Source of the DNA: JAOUEA01 sp963810915
GTDB lineage: Bacteria > Actinomycetota > UBA4738 > HRBIN12
Assembly: GCA_963810915.1 (NCBI GenBank)
Contig: CAWEPH010000001.1
Location: 718,860 to 782,859, forward strand
DNA: 64,000 nucleotides
Direction of reading: 5' to 3'
In this document: positions 34,022 to 43,221 of the stretch, piece after piece
Numbering within the stretch: position 1 is the first letter of the stretch
Layout of the letters: every line of letters starts with the position of its first letter
Translations under genes and position numbers: made by a program
Notes under the pieces: model-generated
Seen by the model: only the letters and a program-made list of their open reading frames with translations
What the model was told of the DNA's origin: nothing
Databases searched by the model: none

Positions 34022-35446
34022 CCGTCGGACTCCCGGATCCGTTCGAGGGCCGCGTCACCCAGCATCCAGACGTCGCCGCACCCCATGGTCACGACGAGAT
34101 CGCCCGGCCTGACTTCCCGATCCAGGAACTCCACGACCTCCTGGCGGTGCGGGAGGTACACGATCGCCGCCCGCGGATCCGCCATCCGCGCCCCCTCGGC
34201 GACCAGCTCCCCGGTCACGCCCGGGATCGGGTCCTGCGCGGCGCCGTACACGTCGGTCACGACGATCAGGTCGGCCTCGGTCACGCTCGCGCCGAGCTCA
34301 CGCCAGAGCGCCTTCACGCGTGCGTACCGGTGCGGCTGCACGAGCGCCACGAGGCGACCGGGGGCGCGCCGGCGGGCCGTCTGCAGCGTCACGGCCATCT
34401 CCGTCGGCGTGTGCCCGTAGTCGTCGTAGAAGTCCGCCCCGCGGGCGGAACCGCGGAACTCGAACCGGCGGTGCACGCCCGCGAACGATCGCAGGGCCTC
34501 CGCCGCCTCCGCCGGGTCGACGCCGACGATCGAGGCGGCCGCGAGCGCGGCCGCCGCGTTCAACAGGTTGTGCGGCCCGTCCACGCGCAGCGCCAGCGGG
34601 ACCTCGCGCCCGTCGGGCATACGCGCACGTCCGCGTGCGCCCTGCGGCCCGAACTCGTCGACGGTGACGACGACGTCGTTCGTCGGATCCAGACCGTAGG
34701 TGAGAGCCTCGACCCTCGCCTGGCGCGATCGCCGCGCGGACACCGGCATCATCGCCGCACGCGACGACGTGCGCGCATCCCCGCATGAACGCGGCGAACG
34801 CCGCCTCGATCTCGGGACGGCCTTCCCTGTAGAAGTCGACATGATCGACCTCCACGTTGGTCACCACGCCGATGAACGGCCGCGCGAGCAGGAACGATCC
34901 ATCGCTCTCGTCGGCCTCGAACACGAACAGGTCGCCTTCCCCGGAGCGGGCCCCGCTGCCGCTCTCGTTGAGGTCGCCACCCACGAGGTACGTGGGATCG
35001 AGCTCCGCGCGCTCCAGCACCACCGCGAGGAGGGAGGTGGTCGTCGTCTTCCCGTGGGTGCCCGCGACCGCGATCGATCGACGCCCCGACGCCAGGGCCG
35101 CGAGGGCCTGCTGACGGGCCCAGACCGCGATCCCCCGGCGGCGGGACTCGGCGAGCTCCGGGTTCGTCTCGCGGATCGCGCTGGACACGATCACCACGTC
35201 CGGCGAGCCGAGGCGGGAGGCGTCGTGGCCCACCCAGACCTCCGCGCCGAGGCTGCGGAGCTCGACGATGCCCTTCGAGTCCTTCAGATCCGAGCCCGTC
35301 ACGACGACGCCGCGCGCCAGGAAGAGCCGCGCGAGGTTGCGCATGCCCGCGCCGCCAACCCCGATCAGGTGCACGGCCGTGACGCCATCCATGGAGGGGA
35401 CGGGGAGCGTCGGGATGCTGCCGTCAGGCGGTGCGTACGGTGTCAT
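34018..35446 (-). CDS. murC: UDP-N-acetylmuramate-L-alanine ligase MurC; apparent frameshift near 34722
   Basis: Adds L-Ala to UDP-MurNAc. About 475 residues from ATG 35446. N-terminal domain: VHLIGVGGAGMRNLARLFLARG. The ATP loop is VAGTHGKTTTTSLLA and the central Glu/His region is VFEADESDGSFL. After ...AAIAPGE-like sequence the frame must skip one base near 34722 to continue QARVEALTYGLDPTNDV, HNLLNAAAALAAA and DDYGHTPTEM. The ligase core is intact on both sides. The start overlaps the murG stop and the stop overlaps the murB start, each by 4 bp. Confidence 0.9.
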
Positions 35447-36549
35447 CGCGCGACCGCCCCCGTCACGAGCGCCGCAAGCCGCTCGTCGGCGTCGGGCTTG
35501 CCCCACGCGCCGCTTGCCGCTCGCATCCGCGTGGTGGCATCGGGGTCGTCCACCAACTCGAGGATCCGCCCCGCGAGGACCTCGGGGGTCAGCTCCGAAT
35601 CGAGCAGCACCCGCGCGGCCCCGACCCGTTCGAGCTCACGGGCGTTCGCCTCTTGGTGGTTCTCGGTAGCGAACGGGTAGGGGATCAGGAGCATGGGCAC
35701 GCCGCACACCGTCATCTCCGCGATGTTCGAGGCGCCGGAGCGCGAGACCGCGAGGTCGGCCACCGCATAGGCCAGCTCCATCCGGTCGAGGAAGGGCAAG
35801 ACGTGCACGCGCAGCGGCGCCGCGGCCTCCGCGGGTCCCGCCACCACGCCCACGTGATCCTCGCCCGTGAGGATGAGGAGCTGGAGGTCGGTGCGCGCGC
35901 TGAGCCGCGGAAGCGCACCCGCGATCGTCTCGTCGAGATGCAGCGCCCCCTGGCTCCCTCCGAACACCATGACGGTCGTGCGGCCGGGCTCGAGGTCGAA
36001 GGCGGCCAGCGCCTCGGCGGTGAGCTCGGCCCGTCGCGCCGGGACGTCGAGGATCCGCGCGCGCACCGGGTTACCCGTCACGGTCTTCGCGCAGCGGCCC
36101 TTGAGTCGCTCCCCGGCGCCCTCGAACGTCAGGCCGATCGCCTTGGCTCGTCGGGAGAGCAGCCGGTTGGCGAGGCTCGGCACCGCGTTCTGTTCGTGCA
36201 GCACGAGGGGGACGTGCGCCCGACGGGCGGCCATGCCCGGAGGCACGCTGACGTAGCCGCCGACGCCGACGACCACGTCCGCGCCCGAGAGGAACGGGCG
36301 CGAGGAGCGCACGGAGCGCAGCGCGACGAACGGAGCCTTGGCCGCACGTCGGGAGAACTCGCGATACAGCGGAGCCGCCTCCACCGGATGGAACGCGTAG
36401 CCGGCCTCGGGCACGAGGGTCGCCTCGGGCCCGGAGGGCGAGCCGATGAACTCCACGTGCGCGTCGTGTGCGCTGCGGAGCCGGTCGGCGAGGGCGAGCC
36501 CCGGGAAGACGTGACCACCCGTGCCCCCACCCGCGATCACGACCTTCAC
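35443..36549 (-). CDS. murG: Lipid II synthase MurG (GlcNAc transferase)
   Basis: Membrane-associated glycosyltransferase that turns lipid I into lipid II. 368 residues from GTG 36549, chosen by its 4-bp overlap with ftsW. Motifs: GGGTGGHVFPGLALADRL at the N-terminus, VGVGGYVSVPPGMAA, HEQNAVPSLANRLLS, and the donor-binding SRSGASNIAEMTVCGVPMLLIPYPFATENHQ. Confidence 0.96.
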   Translation of the reverse strand: MKVVIAGGGTGGHVFPGLALADRLRSAHDAHVEFIGSPSGPEATLVPEAGYAFHPVEAAPLYREFSRRAAKAPFVALRSVRSSRPFLSGADVVVGVGGYVSVPPGMAARRAHVPLVLHEQNAVPSLANRLLSRRAKAIGLTFEGAGERLKGRCAKTVTGNPVRARILDVPARRAELTAEALAAFDLEPGRTTVMVFGGSQGALHLDETIAGALPRLSARTDLQLLILTGEDHVGVVAGPAEAAAPLRVHVLPFLDRMELAYAVADLAVSRSGASNIAEMTVCGVPMLLIPYPFATENHQEANARELERVGAARVLLDSELTPEVLAGRILELVDDPDATTRMRAASGAWGKPDADERLAALVTGAVAR

Positions 36550-37940
36550 GCCGACGCCCTCTTCGAGCCCCTCTTCCTCGAGGCTCCCCTGCGAGCGGAC
36601 GTGGTTCCGGCGGCTCGCCCGCTGCCCCGCGCCACGCTCGCCAGCAGGCCGATCCCGGCCAGAGTCACCACGAGCGCCGTGCCGCCGAAGGAAACGAACG
36701 GGAGCGGCACGCCGGTGATCGGGAGCAGGCCGGTGACGGCACCCAGGTTGATGATCGTCTGCAACCCGATCCAACACGTGACGCCTCCGGCGAGCAGACG
36801 GCCGAACGTGTCGGGGGCCCGCACCGCGATGCGGACCCCCGCGTAGAGCAGCACGATGAACGTCGCCAGCACAACCAGGGCGCCGATCAGCCCGAGCTCC
36901 TCGCCGATGATCGCGAAGATGAAGTCGGAGTGCGCGTTGGGCAGGTAGTCCCACTTCTGGCGGCTGTTGCCGAGACCGACCCCGAACCAGCCTCCCGAGC
37001 CCAGCGCGATCAAGCCCTGGATCAGCTGGTAGCCGGCCCCCTTCGCGTCGGCCATCGGGTTCAGCCACGCGTCGACGAACCGCGCGCGCCGGTAGCTCTC
37101 GCCGAAGATCAGCAGCGCGCCGCCCGCGGCCCCGATCGCCGCGGCGACCCCCAGGTACTTCCCACGCACCCCGGCGATGAAGAGCATGAGGAAGACCGAG
37201 CCACACACGATGATCGTGGTGCCCAGGTCGCGCTGGAGGATGATCAGGGCTGCCACGAGCCCGACCACGGGCGCAAGCGGGATCAGCAGGTGCACCGGGT
37301 CGTCGAGGCGGCTCCACTTCCTGGAAAGGACGGTCGCCACGAAGACGACCATCGCGAACTTCATGAACTCGGACGGCTGCAGGGTGACCGGCCCGAGGTC
37401 GATCCAGCGTGAGGCTCCGGCGAACGTGGTGCCCGACGTCGGATGCAGCGCGATCACCATCAACGGCAGGATCAGCAGGAGCATCGGGACCGCGAGGCGT
37501 TGCCACACGCCGTACGGGAGCCGCCAGACGACGAGGAGCGCGATCACACCGGCGAGCGCGTAGACCAGCTGGCGCTGGAAGTACCAGAAGGCGTTGCCGT
37601 CGTAGCCCTCCACGGCGGAGATGGAGCCGGCCGACAGGATCATCACCAGGCCCAGCACCACGAGCACGCCGGTGGGGATCAGTAGGAGGAACAGGCTCCG
37701 GCGGGCGGCGGCGGGCGCGTCCTGCTTCGACCGGCCGGCCGTTTCGGCCGCGACGACGCGGAGCCGCGGCCGCCCCGTCGCGGTGGCGCCGGCGCTCTTG
37801 GTGCCCCTCGCGGTCTTCGCCGTCTTGGCCCGCGGCCGCTTCCTCGGGGCGGGTTTCGGGCGGCGGGTGGGGGAGGCGGGCGAGCCCACGCGGCTCGCGG
37901 AGGATCGCGCCGGCTTGCGCGCGGGCTGTCCCTCAGCCAC
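36546..37940 (-). CDS. ftsW: Septal peptidoglycan polymerase FtsW (SEDS family)
   Basis: 464 residues. About 80 basic, Ala/Pro/Lys-rich N-terminal residues precede a ten-span SEDS domain. Family motifs: TTFAGASRWIDLGPVTLQPSEFMKFA, LQRDLGTTIIV, and GLLPITGVPLPFVSFGGTAL near the end. It polymerises glycan strands with the penicillin-binding protein encoded in the same cluster. Start overlaps murD by 8 bp; the C-terminus is basic (RRGASRKRGSKR). Confidence 0.94.
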   Translation of the reverse strand: MAEGQPARKPARSSASRVGSPASPTRRPKPAPRKRPRAKTAKTARGTKSAGATATGRPRLRVVAAETAGRSKQDAPAAARRSLFLLLIPTGVLVVLGLVMILSAGSISAVEGYDGNAFWYFQRQLVYALAGVIALLVVWRLPYGVWQRLAVPMLLLILPLMVIALHPTSGTTFAGASRWIDLGPVTLQPSEFMKFAMVVFVATVLSRKWSRLDDPVHLLIPLAPVVGLVAALIILQRDLGTTIIVCGSVFLMLFIAGVRGKYLGVAAAIGAAGGALLIFGESYRRARFVDAWLNPMADAKGAGYQLIQGLIALGSGGWFGVGLGNSRQKWDYLPNAHSDFIFAIIGEELGLIGALVVLATFIVLLYAGVRIAVRAPDTFGRLLAGGVTCWIGLQTIINLGAVTGLLPITGVPLPFVSFGGTALVVTLAGIGLLASVARGSGRAAGTTSARRGASRKRGSKRASA

Positions 37941-39285
37941 GGGCGCTCACCTCCCCCAGCGCGCGGGCGGCGGCCGCGAAGCGGTCGCCCCGCTCGGCGT
38001 ACCCGGAGAATTGGTCCCAGCTCGCGCACGCCGGAGCCAGGAGCACCGTGCCGCTCGGCCGTGCGAGCGCGAACGCCTCCGCCGTCGCGGCCTCGATGCT
38101 CGCGGCCTCGGTGACGGGACGGACACCCCGGAAGATCCGCAGGAGTTGGGGCGCCGCCTCGCCGATGGCGACCACGGCCCGGAGCCGGGCGGCGCCCGTC
38201 GCGAGCGGCGTGAGGTCCACGCCTTTGGCATGCCCGCCCGCGATCAGGACGGCCTCGGAGACCGCCTCGAGGGCGGCGAGCGCGGCGTGGACGTTGGTGG
38301 CCTTGGAGTTGTCGACGAACCGCACGCCGTCGACCTCCGCCACGAGCTCTCCTCGATGCAGGGCCGGACGGAACCCCGCGAGCCCCTCACGCACGGCGCC
38401 GGGCCCGGCGCCGAACGCAAGCGTCGCGGCTGCGGCTGCGGCTGCGTCCGCCCGGTAGCCCGCGCGGTCCCCCGCCACAGCGCCCAGCGCCGCCGGCGCG
38501 TCGTCTCCCACGCGCGCGGTCAGCACGCCGTCCACGTATCCCACTTCCTCCGGCCCGGGCGCCGTAGCGCGGAACCAGATCACGTCGCAGGGTGCCGCAG
38601 CGGAGAGCGCAGCGGCCGCGGCGTCGTCGCGGTTGCCCACGTGGGTGTCGCCCGCGGTCTGGTTCCCGTAGATCGCCGCCTTCGCGCGCCCGTAGGCCGC
38701 CTCGCCCCCGTGCCAGTCGAGATGATCCGGCGCGAGGTTCAAGAGCACGGAGACCCGCGGGTGGAAGGAGGTCTGCTGCGCGAGTTGGAACGAGGACGCC
38801 TCGACCACGAGCGCGTCGTGCCCTTCGCGCGCGGCCGCGGGGAACGGTCGACCGATGTTGCCGCACGCCACGGCGTCGAACCCGCCGGCCCGCAGGCAGG
38901 CCTCGATCATGGCGGTCGTGGTGGTCTTGCCGTTCGTGCCGGTCACGGCCAAGTACGGGGCGTCGGCCACGCGCGCGCCCAACTCGAGCTCGCCCCACAG
39001 CGGGAGCCCGCGCGCGCGCACCCAGGTCAGGACCTCGGCCGAAGGGGGCACGCCCGGCCCGGTCACGACGAGGGTCGCGTCCTCCAGGTGCGAAGGGTCG
39101 TGGCCGCCCGCCAGGAGCCTCACGCCCGCCGCGCGCAGCTCGTCGGCAGAGCCGACGGCCTCCGCCGGGCGAAGCTCGCTCACGCGCACCTCGGCGCCCT
39201 CGGCGGCGAGCACGAGCGCAGCGGCCGTGCCGGCGACCCCCGCCCCCACGACCACGGCGCGCTCCCCCGCGAACCGCCCGCTCAT
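37933..39285 (-). CDS. murD: UDP-N-acetylmuramoylalanine-D-glutamate ligase MurD
   Basis: Adds D-Glu to UDP-MurNAc-L-Ala. 450 residues from ATG 39285. A Rossmann-like N-domain (AVVVGAGVAGTAAALVLAAEGAEV) is followed by the ATP loop VTGTNGKTTTTAMIEA, LNLAPDHLDWHGG and FVDNSKATNVHAALAAL. It overlaps mraY (ATGA) and ftsW (8 bp). Confidence 0.96.
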   Translation of the reverse strand: MSGRFAGERAVVVGAGVAGTAAALVLAAEGAEVRVSELRPAEAVGSADELRAAGVRLLAGGHDPSHLEDATLVVTGPGVPPSAEVLTWVRARGLPLWGELELGARVADAPYLAVTGTNGKTTTTAMIEACLRAGGFDAVACGNIGRPFPAAAREGHDALVVEASSFQLAQQTSFHPRVSVLLNLAPDHLDWHGGEAAYGRAKAAIYGNQTAGDTHVGNRDDAAAAALSAAAPCDVIWFRATAPGPEEVGYVDGVLTARVGDDAPAALGAVAGDRAGYRADAAAAAAATLAFGAGPGAVREGLAGFRPALHRGELVAEVDGVRFVDNSKATNVHAALAALEAVSEAVLIAGGHAKGVDLTPLATGAARLRAVVAIGEAAPQLLRIFRGVRPVTEAASIEAATAEAFALARPSGTVLLAPACASWDQFSGYAERGDRFAAAARALGEVSARG

Positions 39286-40349
39286 CCGAGGCCCCCGCGC
39301 GCGATGAAGTCCGCGTAATACAGGCCGAGGCCCACGGCCACGCAGAGCCCCGCGATGATCCAGAACCGCACGATCACGGTGAACTCGGGCCAGCCCAGGA
39401 GCTCGAAGTGGTGGTGGATCGGCGACATCCGGAAGATCCGCCGATGGAAGCCTCGGAAGCTGATCACCTGCAGGATCACCGACATCGTCTCGATCACGAA
39501 GAGTCCGCCGAGGATCACGAGCAGGAGCGCGGTGTTGGTGGTGATCGCCATCGCGCCGAGCAGGCCGCCGATCGCGAGCGCCCCGGTATCGCCCATGAAG
39601 ATGCGGGCGGGGGCGGCGTTCCACCACAGGAACCCCGTCGCCGCTCCCAGCATCCCCGCCGCGATGATCGCGCCGTCGAGCATGGCGTGCGCGTTGACGG
39701 AGTAGCAGCCGTCCGCATCGATCACCGTCGTTCCGAAGCACGGGTGGCGGAACTGCCAGAACGCGATGAAGACGTAGGCCGAGAACACGAGCGTCGAGGA
39801 TCCGGCCGCCAGCCCGTCGAGCCCGTCCGTGAGGTTCACCGCGTGCGAGGACGCGGTGAGCACGACGAAGCACCACAGCAGGAAGAACACGCCGAGCTTG
39901 ATCCCCGTGTCGCGCATGAACGTGAGCGAGGTCGCCGTCCCCGTGTGCCCCGAGTAGTGCGCCACCACCACGGCGAAGATCACAGAGACGACCGCGGTCC
40001 CCAGGAACTTCTGGGACTTCGTGAGGCCGAGGGAGCGTCGGCGGCTCACCTTCATGTAGTCGTCGGCGAAGCCCACCGCACCGAACCCGATCGCGGCGAA
40101 GATCAGTGCGACCCCTGCGACCGTGCTGGAGCCCGCCGTGACGCGCGAGGCGATGTAGCTCAGCACGAGCGCCACCAGGATCACGATGCCGCCCATCGTC
40201 GGGGTGCCCATCTTCTCCATGTGGGTGTGCGGGCCGTCCTCGCGGATCCGCTGCCCCCATCCCCACGTGGTGAACACGCGGATCGCCACGGGCGTGCCCA
40301 GGAGCGTCACGGCGAGGCCGACGGCGCCGGCGACGAGGATCGAGATCAC
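39282..40349 (-). CDS. mraY: Phospho-MurNAc-pentapeptide transferase MraY
   Basis: Integral membrane enzyme that forms lipid I on undecaprenyl phosphate. 355 residues from GTG 40349, ten hydrophobic spans. Catalytic motifs: FADDYMKVSRRRSLGLT, VNLTDGLDGLAAG, and MSPIHHHFELLGWPE. The start overlaps the murF stop (GTGA). Confidence 0.97.
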   Translation of the reverse strand: MISILVAGAVGLAVTLLGTPVAIRVFTTWGWGQRIREDGPHTHMEKMGTPTMGGIVILVALVLSYIASRVTAGSSTVAGVALIFAAIGFGAVGFADDYMKVSRRRSLGLTKSQKFLGTAVVSVIFAVVVAHYSGHTGTATSLTFMRDTGIKLGVFFLLWCFVVLTASSHAVNLTDGLDGLAAGSSTLVFSAYVFIAFWQFRHPCFGTTVIDADGCYSVNAHAMLDGAIIAAGMLGAATGFLWWNAAPARIFMGDTGALAIGGLLGAMAITTNTALLLVILGGLFVIETMSVILQVISFRGFHRRIFRMSPIHHHFELLGWPEFTVIVRFWIIAGLCVAVGLGLYYADFIARGGLG

Positions 40350-41707
40350 CGCAAGGCCTCGGCGAGTTTCTCGAGGCCGGCGACGCGCGAACCCTTCACG
40401 AGCACGAGGTCGCCCGGGGTGGCTGATCGCCGCACGTCGTCGAGGGCCTCGTCGGGGCGGTCGTACGCCGCCACGTTGTCCGGCTCGACGCCCTCGCGCA
40501 CGCCGGCACTGGCGATCGAGCGCGCGGAGGGACCCACCGCGATCAACCGATCGACGCGCAGACGGGCCGCGAGCTCGCCCACACGCTCGTGCTCCTGGAG
40601 CGAGATCGGTCCCAGTTCGGCCATCGTGCCGAGGACCGCGATGAGGTGCCCTTCCCCCGCCATCCACCGGGCGGCGCGGAGGGCGGCCGCCACCGACTCG
40701 GGGTTGGCGTTGTAGGCGTCGTTCACGACGCGCACGCCGGCCGGCGTGGTGAACGTCTCCATGCGCCAGTGGGACACCGTGGCGGCGGCGAGCGCGGCCG
40801 CCGCGGCCTCGAGCGGAACGCCGAGCACCACGCCCACCGCGGTGGCGGCGAGCGCGTTCGAGACCATGTGCTCACCGGGGACCGCGAGGGACACCGGCAC
40901 CCTTTCCCCCGCATGCGTGAGCGTGAAGGAGGCCCGACCGTCCGCGTCGAGCGCCACGTCGCGCGCGCGCACGTCCGACTCGGCCGAGACCCCGAACGTG
41001 ACCACGCGTCCCGCGCAGCGCTCCGCGTACCCGACGACCACGGGGTCGTCGGCGTTCAACACGGCGACGCCGTCGGCACGCAGGGCGTCCACTGGTTCGG
41101 CGGAGGCCTCCACGATCTTCTCCCAGGATCCGAAGACCTCGAGATGGGCGACGCCCACGTTCGTGACGACCACGATCTCCGGCCGCGCGATCCGGCAGAG
41201 CAGCGCGACGTCGCCCGCGCGGCGCGCGCCCATCTCCGCCACGATCACCTCGGTCGCAGCCGGGGCGTTCAGCAGGGTGACGGGAAGCCCCACCTCGTTG
41301 TTGAAGGACTCCGGGCTCGCGTGCGTGGCGAACCGCGTCGCCGCGACCGCCTGCGTCATGTCCTTGGTGGACGTCTTGCCGTTCGCGCCCGTGATGCCGA
41401 CCACGCGCGCCTCCATCCGCCGACGCTCGTCAGTGGCGAGCTTCAGGAGCGCCTCGTTGGTGGAGCGGACGCAGACCGCGGGGCCATCGACGGTGAGGTT
41501 GTCGCGCACGAGGACGCCCGCCGCCCCGTTCGTGAAGGCCTCAGGCACGAAGCGGCCCCCGTCGGTTCGATCCCCCGGGAGCGCCACGAACAACCCGCCG
41601 GCCCGCACCTCGCGAGAGTCCGTCGCGACCGAGGACACCTCGATGTCGGTTCCGAGGAACAGGCCGTCGACGGCGCGCGCCACGTCGGACATCCGTCGCG
41701 GCTTCAT
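40346..41707 (-). CDS. murF: UDP-MurNAc-tripeptide D-Ala-D-Ala ligase MurF
   Basis: Completes the cytoplasmic pentapeptide precursor. 453 residues from ATG 41707, which overlaps the murE stop by 4 bp. ATP loop VGITGANGKTSTKDMTQAVA; further ligase motifs EMGARRAGDVALLCRIARPE, TNVGVAHLEVFGS and VVNDAYNANPESVAAAL. Confidence 0.96.
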   Translation of the reverse strand: MKPRRMSDVARAVDGLFLGTDIEVSSVATDSREVRAGGLFVALPGDRTDGGRFVPEAFTNGAAGVLVRDNLTVDGPAVCVRSTNEALLKLATDERRRMEARVVGITGANGKTSTKDMTQAVAATRFATHASPESFNNEVGLPVTLLNAPAATEVIVAEMGARRAGDVALLCRIARPEIVVVTNVGVAHLEVFGSWEKIVEASAEPVDALRADGVAVLNADDPVVVGYAERCAGRVVTFGVSAESDVRARDVALDADGRASFTLTHAGERVPVSLAVPGEHMVSNALAATAVGVVLGVPLEAAAAALAAATVSHWRMETFTTPAGVRVVNDAYNANPESVAAALRAARWMAGEGHLIAVLGTMAELGPISLQEHERVGELAARLRVDRLIAVGPSARSIASAGVREGVEPDNVAAYDRPDEALDDVRRSATPGDLVLVKGSRVAGLEKLAEALR

Positions 41708-43221
41708 GCGCCCTTCCCCGCGGACAGGATCGCCGCGCGCGCGACCTCGCGATCGTCGAAGGGCACCGTCCGGTCGGCGAACTCCTGGTACGGCTCATGA
41801 CCCTTGCCGGCGATCACGATCGTGTCACCGCGCGCCGCCTCCCCCACCGCGAGGGCGATCGCGGCGGTGCGGTCCGGCTCCACCACGAAAGCGCCGCCCC
41901 CTTCGCGCGCGCCGGCTTCGATCGCCGCGATGATGGCCAGGGGATCCTCCGAACGCGGGTTGTCGCTGGTGATCACCGTGAGGTCGGCGTTGGCGGTGGC
42001 GGCGGCTCCCATCAGGGGACGCTTGGCGCGGTCGCGGTCACCCCCGCAACCGAACACGACGATGAGCCGGCCCGCGGTCAACGGGCGCGCCGCCTGCAGC
42101 ACGTTGAGGATGCTATCCGGCGTGTGTGCGTAATCCACCACCACCAGGAAGTTCTGGCCAGCGTCGACGGGCTCCACGCGCCCGGGGACCCTGGGCACCG
42201 CGGCCACACCGCGCGCCGCGGCCTCGCGGTCGATCCCGAGGACCTCCGCGACGCCGATCGCGCAGAGGCAATTGGCGACGTTGAAGCGTCCCCGCAGCAG
42301 CGATCGGACCGCGATCTCGCCCACCCGGAACGCGATGCCGTCCAGGTCGACGGCCACATCCTCGGCGCGCAGGTCGGCCTCCCCGTCCACGGCGTAGGAG
42401 CAGGTCGGGATCGCGGGAGCATCGAGCAGACGCCGTCCCCAGCGATCGTCGGCGTTCACCACCGCGGTCCTCGCGTACGCGGGCGTGAACAGTCCCGCCT
42501 TCGCGCCGAAGTAGGCGTCCATCGACGGGTGGTAGTCGAGGTGATCCTGCGAGAGGTTCGTGAAGGCCGCGACGTCGAAGACCACGCCGCCCACGCGATG
42601 CTGGTCGAGCGCGTGGGAGGAGACCTCCATCGCCACCGCCTGCACCCCGTCCGCTCGCATCCGGGCGAGCAGCCGGTGAAGGTCGGGGGCCTCGGGCGTG
42701 GTGCGGGCGAGCGGCACGGGTGTTCCCGCGATGCGGGCTCCCGTCGTCCCGATCACGCCGGGAGCCATGCCTGCCGCCTCGAAGACCGCTTCCAGCAGGT
42801 AGGTGGTGGTCGTCTTGCCGTTGGTGCCGGTCACGCCCACCGTCGTCATGGCGCGGGCCGGATGAGAGAAGACCGCTGCGGACATCGGCCCCATCGCCCG
42901 GCGGACGGAGTCGACGAGGATCTGCGGCCGATCGATCCCGTCGAGCCAACGATCCACGACGAGGGCGCTGGCGCCCGCGTCCGCCGCGCCGGCCGCGAAG
43001 TCGTGGCCGTCGACGCTCTCACCCGGGACGCAGAAGAACAGGCAGCCCGGCGTGGCCTCTCGCGAGTCGAACGCCACGTCGATCACGGAGAGCGCGGCGT
43101 CGCCCCTCAGAACGGCACCGGGAACGGCGGCCGCCACATCGGACAGCGAGACTGGGGGAAGCGAGGGAACCACCGGGTCCGAGCTTACCCGCGCATGGGG
43201 CCGCGGGCTCGGAAGGGTCAT
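41704..43221 (-). CDS. murE: UDP-MurNAc-dipeptide meso-diaminopimelate ligase MurE
   Basis: Adds the third stem-peptide residue. 505 residues. ATP loop GVTGTNGKTTTTYLLEAVF; SSHALDQHRVGGVVFDVAAFTNLSQDHLDYH in the centre. SDNPRSEDP carries the DNPR signature of enzymes that use meso-diaminopimelate rather than lysine, so the wall is predicted to be DAP type. Start overlaps the ftsI stop (ATGA). Confidence 0.96.
   Translation of the reverse strand: MTLPSPRPHARVSSDPVVPSLPPVSLSDVAAAVPGAVLRGDAALSVIDVAFDSREATPGCLFFCVPGESVDGHDFAAGAADAGASALVVDRWLDGIDRPQILVDSVRRAMGPMSAAVFSHPARAMTTVGVTGTNGKTTTTYLLEAVFEAAGMAPGVIGTTGARIAGTPVPLARTTPEAPDLHRLLARMRADGVQAVAMEVSSHALDQHRVGGVVFDVAAFTNLSQDHLDYHPSMDAYFGAKAGLFTPAYARTAVVNADDRWGRRLLDAPAIPTCSYAVDGEADLRAEDVAVDLDGIAFRVGEIAVRSLLRGRFNVANCLCAIGVAEVLGIDREAAARGVAAVPRVPGRVEPVDAGQNFLVVVDYAHTPDSILNVLQAARPLTAGRLIVVFGCGGDRDRAKRPLMGAAATANADLTVITSDNPRSEDPLAIIAAIEAGAREGGGAFVVEPDRTAAIALAVGEAARGDTIVIAGKGHEPYQEFADRTVPFDDREVARAAILSAGKGA

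Noticed and set aside
33084..35446. murB and murC as inactivated genes
   Set aside because: They are essential in a DAP-type wall organism and no second copies are implied; all motifs are intact once the extra bases are skipped.
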